From Branchiostoma belcheri (taxonomy: Eukaryota > Chordata > Leptocardii > Amphioxiformes > Branchiostomatidae): 64,000 nucleotides of DNA. The notes under the pieces were generated by a model. The model searched no databases and was not told where the DNA came from. It saw only the letters and a list, made by a program, of their open reading frames with translations. Position 1 is the stretch's first letter, and each line of letters opens with the position of its first letter. Positions 32,830 to 44,200 of the stretch are shown here, one piece after another. The DNA is taken from the NCBI RefSeq assembly GCF_001625305.1, contig NW_017802769.1:62001-126000 (forward strand), given 5' to 3'. The translations under genes were made by a program, and so were the position numbers.

Positions 32830-35671
32830 GAAAGCAGGAGAATACAAGAGAACACAGGAGAAAGCAGGAGAACACAGGATAAAGCAGGAGAATACAGGAG
32901 AAAGCAGGAGAACATAGGAGAACGCAGGAGAAAGCAGGAGAAAGTAGGAGAAAGCAGGAGAATACAGGAGAAACCAGGAAAAACCAGGAGAAAGCAGGAG
33001 AATACAGGAGAAAGCAGGAGAATACAGGAAAAAGCAGGAGAATACAGAAGAAACCAGGAAAAAGCAGGAGAATACAGGAGAAAGCAAGAGAATACGGGAG
33101 AAAGCAGGAGAACACAGGAGAAAGCAGGAGAACACAGGAGAAATCAGGAGAACACAGGAGAAAGAGGGAGAACACAGGAGAATACAGGAGAAAGCAGAAC
33201 ACAGGAGAAAGCAGGAGAATACAGGAGAAAGCAGGAAAATACAGGAGAAACCAGGAGAACGCAGGAGAACGCAGGAGAATACAGGAGAAAGCAGGAAAAA
33301 GCAGGAGAATACAGGAGAAAGCAGGAGAACACAGGAGAAAACAGGAGAACACAGGAGAAAGCAGGAGAATACAGGAGAAAGCAGGAGAACACAGGAGAAA
33401 ACAGGAGAACACAGGAGAAAGCAGGAGAACACAGGAGAAAGCAGGAGAATACAGGAGAACACAGGAGAAAGCAGGAGAATACAGGAGAAAGCAGGAAAAA
33501 GCAGGAGAATAAAGGAGAATAAAGGAGAAAGCAGGAAAAAGCAGGAGAATACAGGAGAAAGCAGGAGAAAGTAGGAGAACACAGAACAAAGCAGGAGAAT
33601 ACAGGAGAAAGCAGGAGAACACAGGAGAAAGCAGGAGAATTCAGGAGAACACAGGAGAAAGCAGGAGAATGCAGGAGAAAGCAGGAGAATACAGGAGAAC
33701 ACAGGAGAAAGCAGGAGAATACAGGAGAAAGCAGGATAACACAGGAGAATACAGGAGAAAGCAGGAGAACACAGGAGAAAGCGGTAGAATACAAGAGAAA
33801 GCAGGAGAACACAGGAGAATACAGGAGAAAGTAGGAGAACACAGGAGAATACAGGAGAACACAGGAGAAAGCAGGAGAACGCAGGAGAATGCAGGAGAAT
33901 ACAGGAGAAAGTAGGAGAAAGCAGGAGAATACAGCAGAAAGTAGGAGAACACAGGAGAAAGCAGGAGAACACAGGAGAAACCAGGAGAACACAGGAGAAT
34001 ACAGGAGAAAGCAGGAGAAAACAGGAGAAAGCGGTAGAATACAGACGAAACCAGGAGACTACAGGAGAAACCAGGAGAATACAGGAGAAAGCAGGAAAAA
34101 GCAGGAGAATACAGGAGACAGCAGGAGAATACAGGAGAAAGCAGGAGAAAGCAGGAGAAAGCAGGAGAAAGTAGGAGAACACAGGAGAAAGCAGGAGAAC
34201 ACAGGAGAAAGCAGGAGAACGCAGGAGAATGCAGGAGAATACAGGAGAACGTAGGAGAAAGCAGGAGAATACAGAAGAAAGTAGGAGAACACAGGAGAAA
34301 GCAGGAGAATACGGGAGAAAGCAGGAGAATACAGTAGAAAGCAGGAAAAGGCAGGAGAATACAGGAGAAAGTAGGAGAAAGCAGGAGAACACAGGAGAAC
34401 ACAGGAGAAAGCAGGAGAACACAGGAGAAAGCAGGAGAACGCAGGAGAATGCAGGAGAATACAGGAGAAAGTAGGAGAACACAGGAGAAAGCAGGAGAAC
34501 ACAGGAGAAACCAGGAGAACACAGGAGAAACCAGTAGAACACAGGAGAATACAGGAGAAAGCGGTAGAATACAGGAGAAAGCAGGAGAACACAGGAGAAA
34601 CCAGGAGAACACAGGAGAATACAGGAGAAAGCAAGAGAATACGAGAAAAAGCAGGAGAACACAGGAGAATACAGGGGAAAGCAGGAGAACACAGGAGAAA
34701 GCGGTAGAATACAGGAGAAAGCAGGAGAACACAGGAGAAAGCAGGAGAACACAGGAGAAAGCAGGAGAATACAGGAGAAAGCATGAGAAAGTAGGAGAAT
34801 ACAGGAGAAAGCAGGAGAACACAGGAGAAAGCAGGAGAATACAGGAGAATAAAGGAGAAAGCAGGAAAAAGCAGGAGAATACAGGAGAAAGCAGGAGAAA
34901 GTAGGAGAACACAGAACAAAGCAGGAGAATACAGGAGAACACAGGAGAAAGCAGGAGAATACAGGAGAACACAGGAGAAAGCAGGAGAATACAGGAGAAA
35001 GCAGGAGAAAGCAGGAGAACACAGGAGAAAGCAGGAGAATACAGGAGAAAGCAGGAGAACACAGGGGAATACAGGAGAAAGCAGGAGAACACAGGAGAAA
35101 GTGGTAGAATACAGGAGAAAGCAGGAGAATGCAGGAGAATACAGGAGAAAGCAAGAGAATACGGGAGAAAGCAGGAGAACACAGGAGAAGGCAGGAGAAC
35201 ACAGGAGAAAGCGGTAGAATACAGGAGAAAGCAGGAGAACACAGGAGAAACCAGGAGAACACAGGAGAAAGCAGGAGAATACAGGAGAAAGGAAGAGAAT
35301 ACGGGAGAAAGCAGGAGAATACAGGAGAAAGCAGGAGAACACAGGAGAAAGCGGTAGAATACAGGAGAAAGTAGGAGAACACAGGAGAAAGCAGGAGAAT
35401 ACAGGAGAAAGCAGGAGAAAGTAGGAGAATACAGGAGAAATCAGGAGAACACAGGAGAAAGCAGGAGAAAGCAGGAGAATACAGGAGAAAAGCAGGAGAA
35501 CACAGGAGAAAGTGGTAGAATACAGGAGAAAGCAAGAGAACATAGGAGAAACCAGGAGAACACAGGAGAAACCAGGAGAACACAGGAGAAAGTGGTAGAA
35601 CAAAGGGGAAACCAGGAGAACACAGGAGAAACCAGGAGAAACAAGGAGAAACCAGGAGAAACCAGGAGAAA
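32830..35671 (+). repeat. Purine-rich decamer satellite, left arm
   Basis: About 284 tandem 10-mers of consensus CAGGAGAA(A/T/C)(G/A). The plus strand is almost free of T. The 10-bp unit lacks stops on the minus strand, producing open frames up to 996 codons of FSC/LLSP repeats. Confidence 0.95.
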
Positions 35672-36296
35672 TTTACTAGCTGTGGCCTTACATATTGGCC
35701 AAGATGTAGTTTATGTAGGTTAGAAATAGTGTAGACTGTAGAGCATGACATCTTGCTCAATCTTTGTGTGTTATTTTCCTTTTCTTGTATTTCTTGAAAA
35801 AAAAACTTGTTATACGCTGTGACATCAGTAAATTGTAACCACTAAATAGCTATGCAAGAATACCTATTCCCCAAAATGAAATTCCTCCAGATTGCAACTT
35901 CTTGTCTGTATTTTCGACAGTCTGTCTATAAGACTCAGTATATGTATCAATCTGCCTCTAATAGTTTTGATTCCTTTATATGAAATTTCCACCGTACTTT
36001 CTTTTCATCATCAGGTCTTAAATCTGCAACTGTGTTAAGGAAGAGAGAAGAAGTTGAACCTGTACATAGTAAATTAGTATACATTTATATTAAGACGCTA
36101 TAGTAGATTTTGCTATCGTTATGTAATCAATGCGCTTACCTTTCATGACCTGTACTTAACTTGTGAGAGTATTAACGTACAATAAAATTCAAGTCTGTCA
36201 TTCATCATTCATCATTCTTTTTTTTACCTTGCATTAAAGTATTTTCTAGTCCTATCGCCAATCAGTATACAAAAAAGAAAATTATTTGCTTTCTCT
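35672..36296. other. Loop between the decamer arms
   Basis: Ordinary-complexity DNA, including AATAAA near 36180 and ATTCATCATTCATC repeats. No gene seen. Confidence 0.5.
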
Positions 36297-39190
36297 CTTT
36301 CTCCTGCTTCTTCCTGCTTTCTCCTGTATTCTCCTGATTTCAACTGCTTTCTCCTAGTTTCTCATGGTTTCTAATTTCTTCTCCTGCTTTCTCATTGTTT
36401 CTCCTTGCTTCTACCACTTTCTCCTGGTTTCTCCAGGTTTCCCTGTATTCTCCTGCTTTCACCTGTATTCTCTTGCTTTCTCCTGCTTTCTCCTACTTTC
36501 TCCTGTGTTCTCCAGCTTTCTCCTGTATTCTCCTGTGTTCTCCTGCTTTCTCCTGTGTTCTCCTACTTTCTCCTGTATTCTCTTGATTTCTCCTGTATTC
36601 TCCTGCTTTCACCTGTATTCTCCTGCTTTTTCCAGCTTTCTCCTGTTTTCTCCTGCTTTCTCCTGGTTTCTCCTGTATTCTACTGCTTTCTCCTGTATTC
36701 TCCTGCTTTCTCCTGTATTCTACTGCTTTCTCCTATGTTCTCCTGCTTTCTCCTGTACTTCTCCTGGTTTCTCCTGTGTTTTCATGCTTTCTCCTGTGTT
36801 CTACCGCTTTCTCCTGTGTTCTCCTGGTTTCTCCTGTATTCTACAGCTTTCTACTGTGTTCTCCTGCTTTCTCTGTATTCTCCTGCTTTCTCCTGTGTTC
36901 TCCTGCTTTCTCCTATGTTCTCTTGCTTTCTCCTGTATTCTACCGCTTTCTCCTGTGTTCTCCTGCATTCTCCTGTATTCTTCTGCTTTCTCCTGTATTC
37001 TACTGCTTTCTCGTGCTTTCTCCTGTGTTCTCGTGCTTTCTCCTGTGTTCTCCTACTTTCTCCTGTATTCTCTTGCTTTCTCCTGTATTCTCCTGCTTTT
37101 TCCTGGTTTCTCCTGTATTCTCCTGCTTTCTCTTATATTCTCCTGCTTTCTCCTGTGTTCTCCTGCTTTCTCCTGTGTATTCCTACTTTCTCCTGTGTTC
37201 TCCTGGTTTCTCCTGGTTTCTCCAGCTTTCTCCTGTGTATTCCTACTTTCTCCTGTGTTCTCCTGGTTTCTCCTGGTTTCTCCAGCTTTTTCCTGTATTC
37301 TTCTGCTTTCTCCTGCTTTCTCCTGCATTCTCCTGCTTTCTCCTGTATTCTACAGCTTTCTCCTGTGTTCTCCTGCTTTCTCTGTATTCTCCTGCATTCT
37401 TCTGCTTTCTCCTGCATTCTCCTGCTTTCTCCTGCATTCTCCTGCTTTCTCCTGTATTCTACTGCTTTCTCCTGTATTCTACCGCTTTCTCCTGTATTCT
37501 CCTGCTTTCTCCTGCATTCTCCTGTTTTCTCCTGTATTTTACTGCTTTCTCCTGTATTCTACCGCTTTCTCCTGTATTCTCCTGCTTTTTCCTGTATTCT
37601 CCTGTGTTCTCCTACTTTCTCCTGTGTTCTCCTGTATTCTCCTGGTTTCTCCTGCTTTCTCCTGTATTCTCCTGCTTTCTCCTGTGTTCTCCTGCATTCT
37701 CCTGTTCTGCTTTCTCCCGCATTCTCCTGCTTTCTCCTGTGTTCTCCTGCTTTCTCCTGTATTCTACAGCTTTCTCCTGTATTCTACCGCTTTCTCCTGT
37801 ATTCCCCTGCTTTCTCCTATGTTCTCCTGCTTTCTCCTGTATTCTCCTGCTTTCTCCCGCATTCTCCTGTTTTCTCCTGTATTCTAATGCTTTCTCCTGT
37901 ATTCTACCGCTTTCTCCTGTATTCTCCTGCATTCTCCTGTTTTCTCCTGTATTCTACTGATTTCTCCTGTATTCTACCGCTTTCTCCTGTATTCTCCTGC
38001 TTTTTCCTGTATTCTCCTGCTTTCTCCTATGTTCTCCTGCTTTCTCCTGTATTCTCCTGCTTTCTCCCGCATTCTCCTGTTTTCTCCTGCATTCTCCTGT
38101 ATTCTCTTGCTTTATCCTGTGTTCTCCTGCATTCTCCTTCTTTCTCTTGTGTTCTCCTGCTTTCTCCTGTATTCTACCGCTTTCTCCTGTATTCTCCTGC
38201 TTTTTCCTGTATTTTCCTGTGTTCTCCTACTTTCTCCTGTGTTCTCCTGTATTCTCCTGGTTTCTCCTGTATTCTCCTGCTTTCTCCTGTGTTCTCCTGC
38301 ATTCTCCTGCTTTCTCTTGTGTTCTCCTGCTTTCTCCTGCATTCTACAGCTTTCTCCTGTATTCTACCGCTTTCTCCTGTATTCTTCTGCTTTCTCCTAT
38401 GTTCTCCTGCTTTCTCCTGTATTCTCCTGCTTTCTCCCGCATTCTCCTGTTTTCTCCTGTATTCTAATGCTTTCTCCTGTATTCTACCGCTTTCTCCTGT
38501 ATTCTCCTGCATTCTCCTGTTTTCTCTTGTATTCTACTGATTTCTCCTGTATTCTACCGCTTTCTCCTGTATTCTCCTGCTTTTTCCTGTATTCTCCTGC
38601 TTTCTCCTGTGTTCTCCTACTTTCTCCTGTGTTCTCCTGGTTTCTCCTGTATTCTCCTGTATTCTCCTGCTTTCTCCTGTATTCTCCTGCTTTCTCCTGT
38701 ATTCTTCTGCTTTCTCCTGTATTTTACTGCTTTCTCCTGTATTCTACCGCTTTCTCCTGCTTTCTCCTGTGTTCTCCTACTTTCTCCTCTGTTCTCCTGG
38801 TTTCTCCTGCTTTCTCCTGTGTTCTCCTGCGTTCTCCTGCTTTCTCCTGTGTTCTCCTACTTTCTCCTGTATTCTCCTGTTTTCTCCTATATTCTCCTGC
38901 TTTTTCCTGTATTCTACTGCTTTCTCCTGTATTCTACCGCTTTCTCCTGTATTCTCCTGCTTTCTCCTGTTTTCTCCTACTTTCTCCTGTATTCTCCTGC
39001 TTTCTCATATATTCTCCTGCTTTCTCCTGCTTTCTCCTGTATTCTACTGCTATCTCCTGTATTCTACCGCTTTCTCCTTTATTCTCCTGCTTTGTCCTGT
39101 ATTCTCTAGCCTTTTCTTGCTTTCTCCTTCTTTCTCTTATATTCTCCTGATTTCTACTGCTTTTTCCTAGTTTCTCCTAGTTTCTCCCAG
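36297..39190 (+). repeat. Pyrimidine-rich decamer satellite, right arm
   Basis: About 289 tandem 10-mers, TTTCTCCTGC/TATTCTCCTG/TGTTCTCCTG, the inverse of the left arm. Several longer blocks recur (for example 37420-37960 resembles 37990-38560), indicating array growth by segment duplication. Confidence 0.95.
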
Positions 39191-39289
39191 ATTATTATAT
39201 ATCTGCATGATATTTGCATACATTGCTGTTTAAGGAGTCTAATTTACATACTCGGGACAAGATAAATGGTCCCTTTACCCCCCAGCTTC

Positions 39290-40710
39290 TGTTCAAAAAT
39301 CCCTAACTGCATTCTGGGATTTGAATTAACCAATCAGGAGATCACAGGAGATCACATGACAGTTATGGCTAGAATGTTAAGAAAAAAATTCTTACATTAT
39401 CTTGAACATTACCAGGGAAAAAACTCATCTTTCTTGAACTTTCTCGATAAGGAAAACAAAAACGTTAAAGAACTTTAAGTATTTTTTGCTTTCAGGTTTT
39501 AAATTTGATTTCTAATTCAACAATTTTTTTTGTCTAAAAAGAAAGCAAAGACACAGATTCTTGTATTTTCTTGAACATAACCTGACCAAGGACATAATGT
39601 CCTTGACCTGACCAAGAAAAACAATGATCATTTTCTTGAACTATCTAGATAAGTAAAACTATGCTAGTTACAAGTATAGAATTATTCAAAGTCAAGAAAG
39701 TAAAGAAACTAATTCTTGTCTCTGACATTACTAAAAGAATCTAGAATCAGATTGCTCAACTTTCTAAATTACAAAAAACAAGAACAAATGCTTAATACCC
39801 AAAAATAGATTCTTACACCAAGATTCCTTTTCTAACTTTAAGAGTGATATTACTTATCAATTATTATATTATTATTGTCAAGAAAGCCTTTCTTCTATTT
39901 AGTTTCATGTTCTTACAACAAGAATGCATATCTTTTTCCTCAAGACAGAAATTCTTAATATATATACCACTATAATCTTTGAGACTCAGTTCAAGACCAA
40001 AATTCTTACTGCCAATAAACACTTTCTTCTAAGCAACATATGTCAAGAAAGTCAAGAACAAAATTCTTGTTTTTTCTGACACAGCCCAAGAAAAGCACGA
40101 ACTTCCTTTCTCAAAGTTTCTTGATATGAAAAACTTTCTCAAAAGTTTCAAGAATGTTATTCTAGTTATGACTTGATCTTTGTCTTCTAGTTTCAATATC
40201 TTGAATATTCTTGTTTTTCTAAGCAATATATCTCAAGAAAGGTTAGATCAAAATTCTTGTTTTTTCTGACACAGCCCAAGAAAAGCAAGAACTTCCTTTC
40301 TCAAAGTTTCTTGATATGAAAAACAAGAAAATTCAAGAATGTTATTCTAGTTATGACTTGTTTTTAAACCCTGCTTTTCTTGTTTTTCTTACTATGAGAA
40401 ATACAAGAAACTTAAGGGAAAAATTCTTGTATTTTCTTAACCATGGCAAGAAAGTAATTCTACAGACAAGAAAAACAAGACCATTTAACTCAATTTTCTA
40501 GAACATTCTAGGGGGAGAAAATCATTGCTAGAAATTATTTCTTCACGTAAGAAAAATGAGAAAATGATTCTTGTAGTGAAAATTTACAAGAAAAAAATTT
40601 TAGAACGATCTGTTGCTCTTTTCTTATTTATTCTTAATTTTTCTTGAAATTTCTTCATGTAAGAAAATTTGTCCACGAATTAAGAAAAACAAGAAAAACA
40701 AGAAAAATCA
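39290..40710. repeat. Right subterminal TTCTTG/CAAGAA region
   Basis: Dense, irregular TTCTTG and CAAGAA. A ~125-bp block (CAAAATTCTTGTTTTTTCTG..TTATTCTAGTTATGACTTG) is present twice, near 40050 and 40250. Confidence 0.7.
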
Positions 40711-40731
40711 TTTTTGGTAGTGTACACGTAC

Positions 40732-41285
40732 TATAGCCTCAAATGTCCCATACTTACTAGCAGTGACAGACACATCTTGCACAGGAAGTCTGGATTTTGG
40801 TGTACAGTACTTGGCATCCATATCAATCCTCATGACCACTGAGGCCAAACGGCACTCAGTAAGAGCTTTCTTGATCTGAAGCCATTTTCTTTCATCATTG
40901 ATGTCTTCGGACAAGTCAGCATAGGTGAAATTACTGATGTCGCAGTATTTTGGGGGAAATACAAAATTTGTGATTTTGATTGAGATGAGGAAGTCCTGTA
41001 CACTGTAGCCATTACTAGCAGCATAGCCCCTTGCAGCATTCAAGTCATCCATGCAATAGCCACTGGCAAAAAATGACTTGGACAGAACTGCAACCACCCT
41101 TCTGCTCTGTGTTATACACGTGTTTACATTGTCAAATATGTTTTTACCGAGTTCAAAATGCTCCTGGTGTTCACAGTACTTGATGTTGTTGCTATTGAAG
41201 AAGGGGATCAACTTGTCGTACACAAAGTCTTCATCATCTCTGCTGTAGATGATGAAACAGTCATATGTTTTTGGCTTCAGAGGTG
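40732..41285 (-). CDS. TIR-domain exon
   Basis: Acceptor TTTCTATTTCCTCAG, phase 1. Codes a TIR domain: box 1 KTYDCFIIYSRDDEDF, BB-loop region HFELGKNIFDNVNTCI, then RRVVAVLSKSFFASGYC and ERKWLQIKKAL near box 3. No NADase-type catalytic Glu can be assigned with confidence. There are two possible donors, GTAAGT after 40758 and GTACGT after 40732; without splicing, the frame runs into the transposon end and stops at TGA 40708. Confidence 0.85.
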
Positions 41286-44200
41286 CTGAGGAAATAGAAA
41301 GCATATTAAGTACAATGTAATCTAATTACTAGGTTAATTATTTTATTAAGCCATTGTGATGAAAAAGACAATCAATGCAAAGTTGACAAATTGACCATAA
41401 CCCAACAATTTTGAAATAATTCATTTTTTCAGTTACCATGACCAAACAGAGTAGTCATGGATACTGACACCTACACAATGTTTTCACATGTTTGGCAATT
41501 AATTTGTACAGACACACCATCATGGACAATGTGGTGACAATGCAGCACAATTATTATCATAATGACATACATGTGTCCGGTTGGGCCAATCTTGGTCCCT
41601 GCATTCCCCAGCATGCAAAAGGATCCCTCAGGTAATTTGCCTTTTAATCACTGTTACATACTGTCTGATAGGTCTAGCCTGAGTGCCTGACCCTTGTTAG
41701 CTTTCGTCCTCTCCCCAAGATCTGCTCCCCTGTCTTGGGGAGCGGACGAAAGCTAACAAGGCTGTCACACTGCTATGATAGGTCCACATTGGCTCAGAGT
41801 GGCCTTTACATTCATGTGCCACTGAAAAATTCATTCATTGGCATTATAAAGCTGCCACTTAATTCTTTATATGATTGTGTAAAATTAGCAGCTCCAGGAA
41901 TGCATGTACCTTCTGAGCTGTAAGCACTGGCTCTGATCTTTGCCTCCAGTTCTTTCACATGTCCATCAACAGTCCCAATTAATTCTGGTCCAGCATCAAA
42001 GGATGGCTGTAAAAAATATGTAGTGCCAAGTTGAATGTCAGAAGTGAGAAATGTCAATATGCCATGTACTTCCCCATTTTGTCTGGCACTTTTCACACAA
42101 TCAAGTTTGCCTAAAAGAGTACGTCTAGTATTATCCTGTGCAATACTCATGACAACTTTCTAATATACGTTTACGTGTGTAGTAAAAAAACAAAGATAGT
42201 GATGGTCATCAGCTAATACATGTTACAAGTTACAAAAAACAAGTTAGTCATGATACATGATTGTCATCAGTCTTCAGTCTTGTTTATAGACATAATTTAC
42301 AATCTACTATGGTACATGACATTGTATAATATTATAGCTACAGGCCATGATTCTCTATTTTTTATACAGTCATGAACATTATTTTTTCATTATGACATAT
42401 CCCACTGAAACATCAATCCCATGTTAGGTTTTGTACTTTCCAACAAAGTTTGTAATAAACATGACAGATATTTTTTATTTATGATGGTGTAAACTTACAT
42501 CTATTTGTGAAATGATGTTGACTGCACAAGGGTGTTCCACCTACATGTTGAAAGAAATAAAGAGAATGTCTTGCATCCAGCTATAACATTTAACAATTAA
42601 TATTTTGCAAGACTTAGGGCTTCTTCCCAAAATCCACCTCAAGGTTACAGGTTACATACAAGTACATGTACATGTACCTGGAACTGTAACAGCATTTCTC
42701 CCTCTAAGTATATCCCCTTGTTCAGAAATATTTATTAATGTTTAAGTTAGGAATAGGACCATATAACTAAATAGAAGAATCCATGCACAAATAAAGTGGT
42801 TACAAACTGCTCAGGAACATTCCCTATATCATTAATGTCCTGGGTGTTTGTCATTTGACTTAACTACTAGTAGTTGATCATCACAAAAACTCACCCTACT
42901 GGAGCATGCACCGCCTGTTGAGGCGTTTTGAGTCTGCTGGACCTTTGAGCTCACAGCTGGAGCAATTAGTGGACTGGAGGCCGTCTGAAATGTAGAAAGG
43001 ATTGATGAAGTTAAAAGGTTTTGATTTGAATATCGATAATAGTTATTTGCCATGTAATGATAATTTACATAATATATTGCTGGCAACAGAGATTATCATT
43101 GTCCCATCCAGGATGTATGATGTTGTAAATATCATCCAATATTAAATGATAGATTTGATAAAATTGATACACAAGCAATATTCATAAAAAAGAACTAAAA
43201 ATAGAACTACATGTGTACATGTACAGAACTATTGCACAATCCATTCTGCACTCCGGTCTCTAAGATTAGTGGAAATCTCTAAACATCATTATTGATTGAA
43301 GTTCCCTTCCAACAGTATTTGCAGGTTTCCTCAGGTTTCCAAAATGCTTTCCACACTAATAGATATACGTAATTCCTGATTGCATGACATTATTTAATAT
43401 GTCTTTTTTTAAGAATACTTATAGATAGTAGGAAGGGTAAGGTATTACAAGACCACATGCTTCGACCGTGGAGTTCATATTTGGAGACATAAGAAAAATA
43501 TGAATTTCAGGTTTGAATTAATGTGTGCAGAAATGTGTCATTGGAACCCTTAGCCATGTACATTTATGATTTTCTGTTTTTTTTAAACTATAATTCCAAC
43601 GTGAACATATGCTACACAATCATGTATATCATGTACCAATGTGCTAAATGCTAATGCATACAGGGGAATGACAGTATGGTTTAAATAATGGTCTTCCTAC
43701 ATTTTCACTCCGTGGTGATGCATCTTCCTTTACATTACTACATTCCTTCGGCAACCTGTATGTAGAAATCAAATTGAATTAAGGCAGAAGGTTGCAGGAT
43801 TTGAAATGGACACAGCTTCTAGTCACACATTTCATAGAAGAGAAAAGACATTTTGGGCTTTCTTAAAGTACTTTTCAAGCTAGCTTTACCTATTCTGACA
43901 TTTCTGGATGCATTCAATTAATAGTCACACCACATACATGTACCTTGTTACCTCCGGGGAAGGAGACATCTTTCCGCGGAAGGGTTTTGTAAGAGATTGA
44001 GATTTTCATGTTCGCAGCTGTTCTGTATCTCGCGTTTGGGTGGACGGATTTTTTTTGGACTCGGTATACGTTTTGCTATTGGTCTGTAGATGGTGCACGT
44101 TCTTTAAATTTGTTTTTATTGTAAATGTCTTTATTGAGTTTTCGGGTGTGAAAATTAAGACTTTTGGTGGCCCCCAAACAACCCTTTGACCCTGAACGGT

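Larger units (their letters stand above)
32724..39280. mobile_element. Foldback-like element with giant inverted decamer arms
   Basis: Both outer ends carry the same ~39-bp inverted repeat (GGGTAAAGGGACCATTTAT..TGTCCCGAGTATGTAAAT). Inside, the left arm (32830-35671) is tandem CAGGAGAAAG/CAGGAGAATA/CAGGAGAACA and the right arm (36297-39190) is its complement; a ~625-nt non-repetitive loop separates them. CCA occurs at the left flank and, offset by one C, at the right. The structure resembles Drosophila FB elements, whose long inverted arms also consist of short tandem repeats. No transposase seen. Confidence 0.65.
29768..40722. mobile_element. 11-kb element with CACTA-type ends
   Basis: CACTACCAAAAATGA starts the left end and its perfect inverse, TCATTTTTGGTAGTG, closes the right end; TA flanks both. 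Both ends carry GTCCACGAATTAAG within about 110 nt and long stretches of TTCTTG/CAAGAA motifs, as CACTA (EnSpm) elements carry subterminal transposase-binding repeats. Known CACTA elements make 2-3 bp duplications. No transposase is recognisable. The interior holds a tandem array, two exon-like segments and a nested foldback-like element. It could instead be two solo copies in opposite orientation. Confidence 0.6.

Noticed and set aside
32660..39170. Open frames up to 996 codons of FSC-LLSP or GEYRRKQEN repeats on both strands
   Set aside because: They follow from stop-free 10-bp tandem repeats: all three frames of one strand are open at once and periodic every ten residues. No start context, splice logic or domain.
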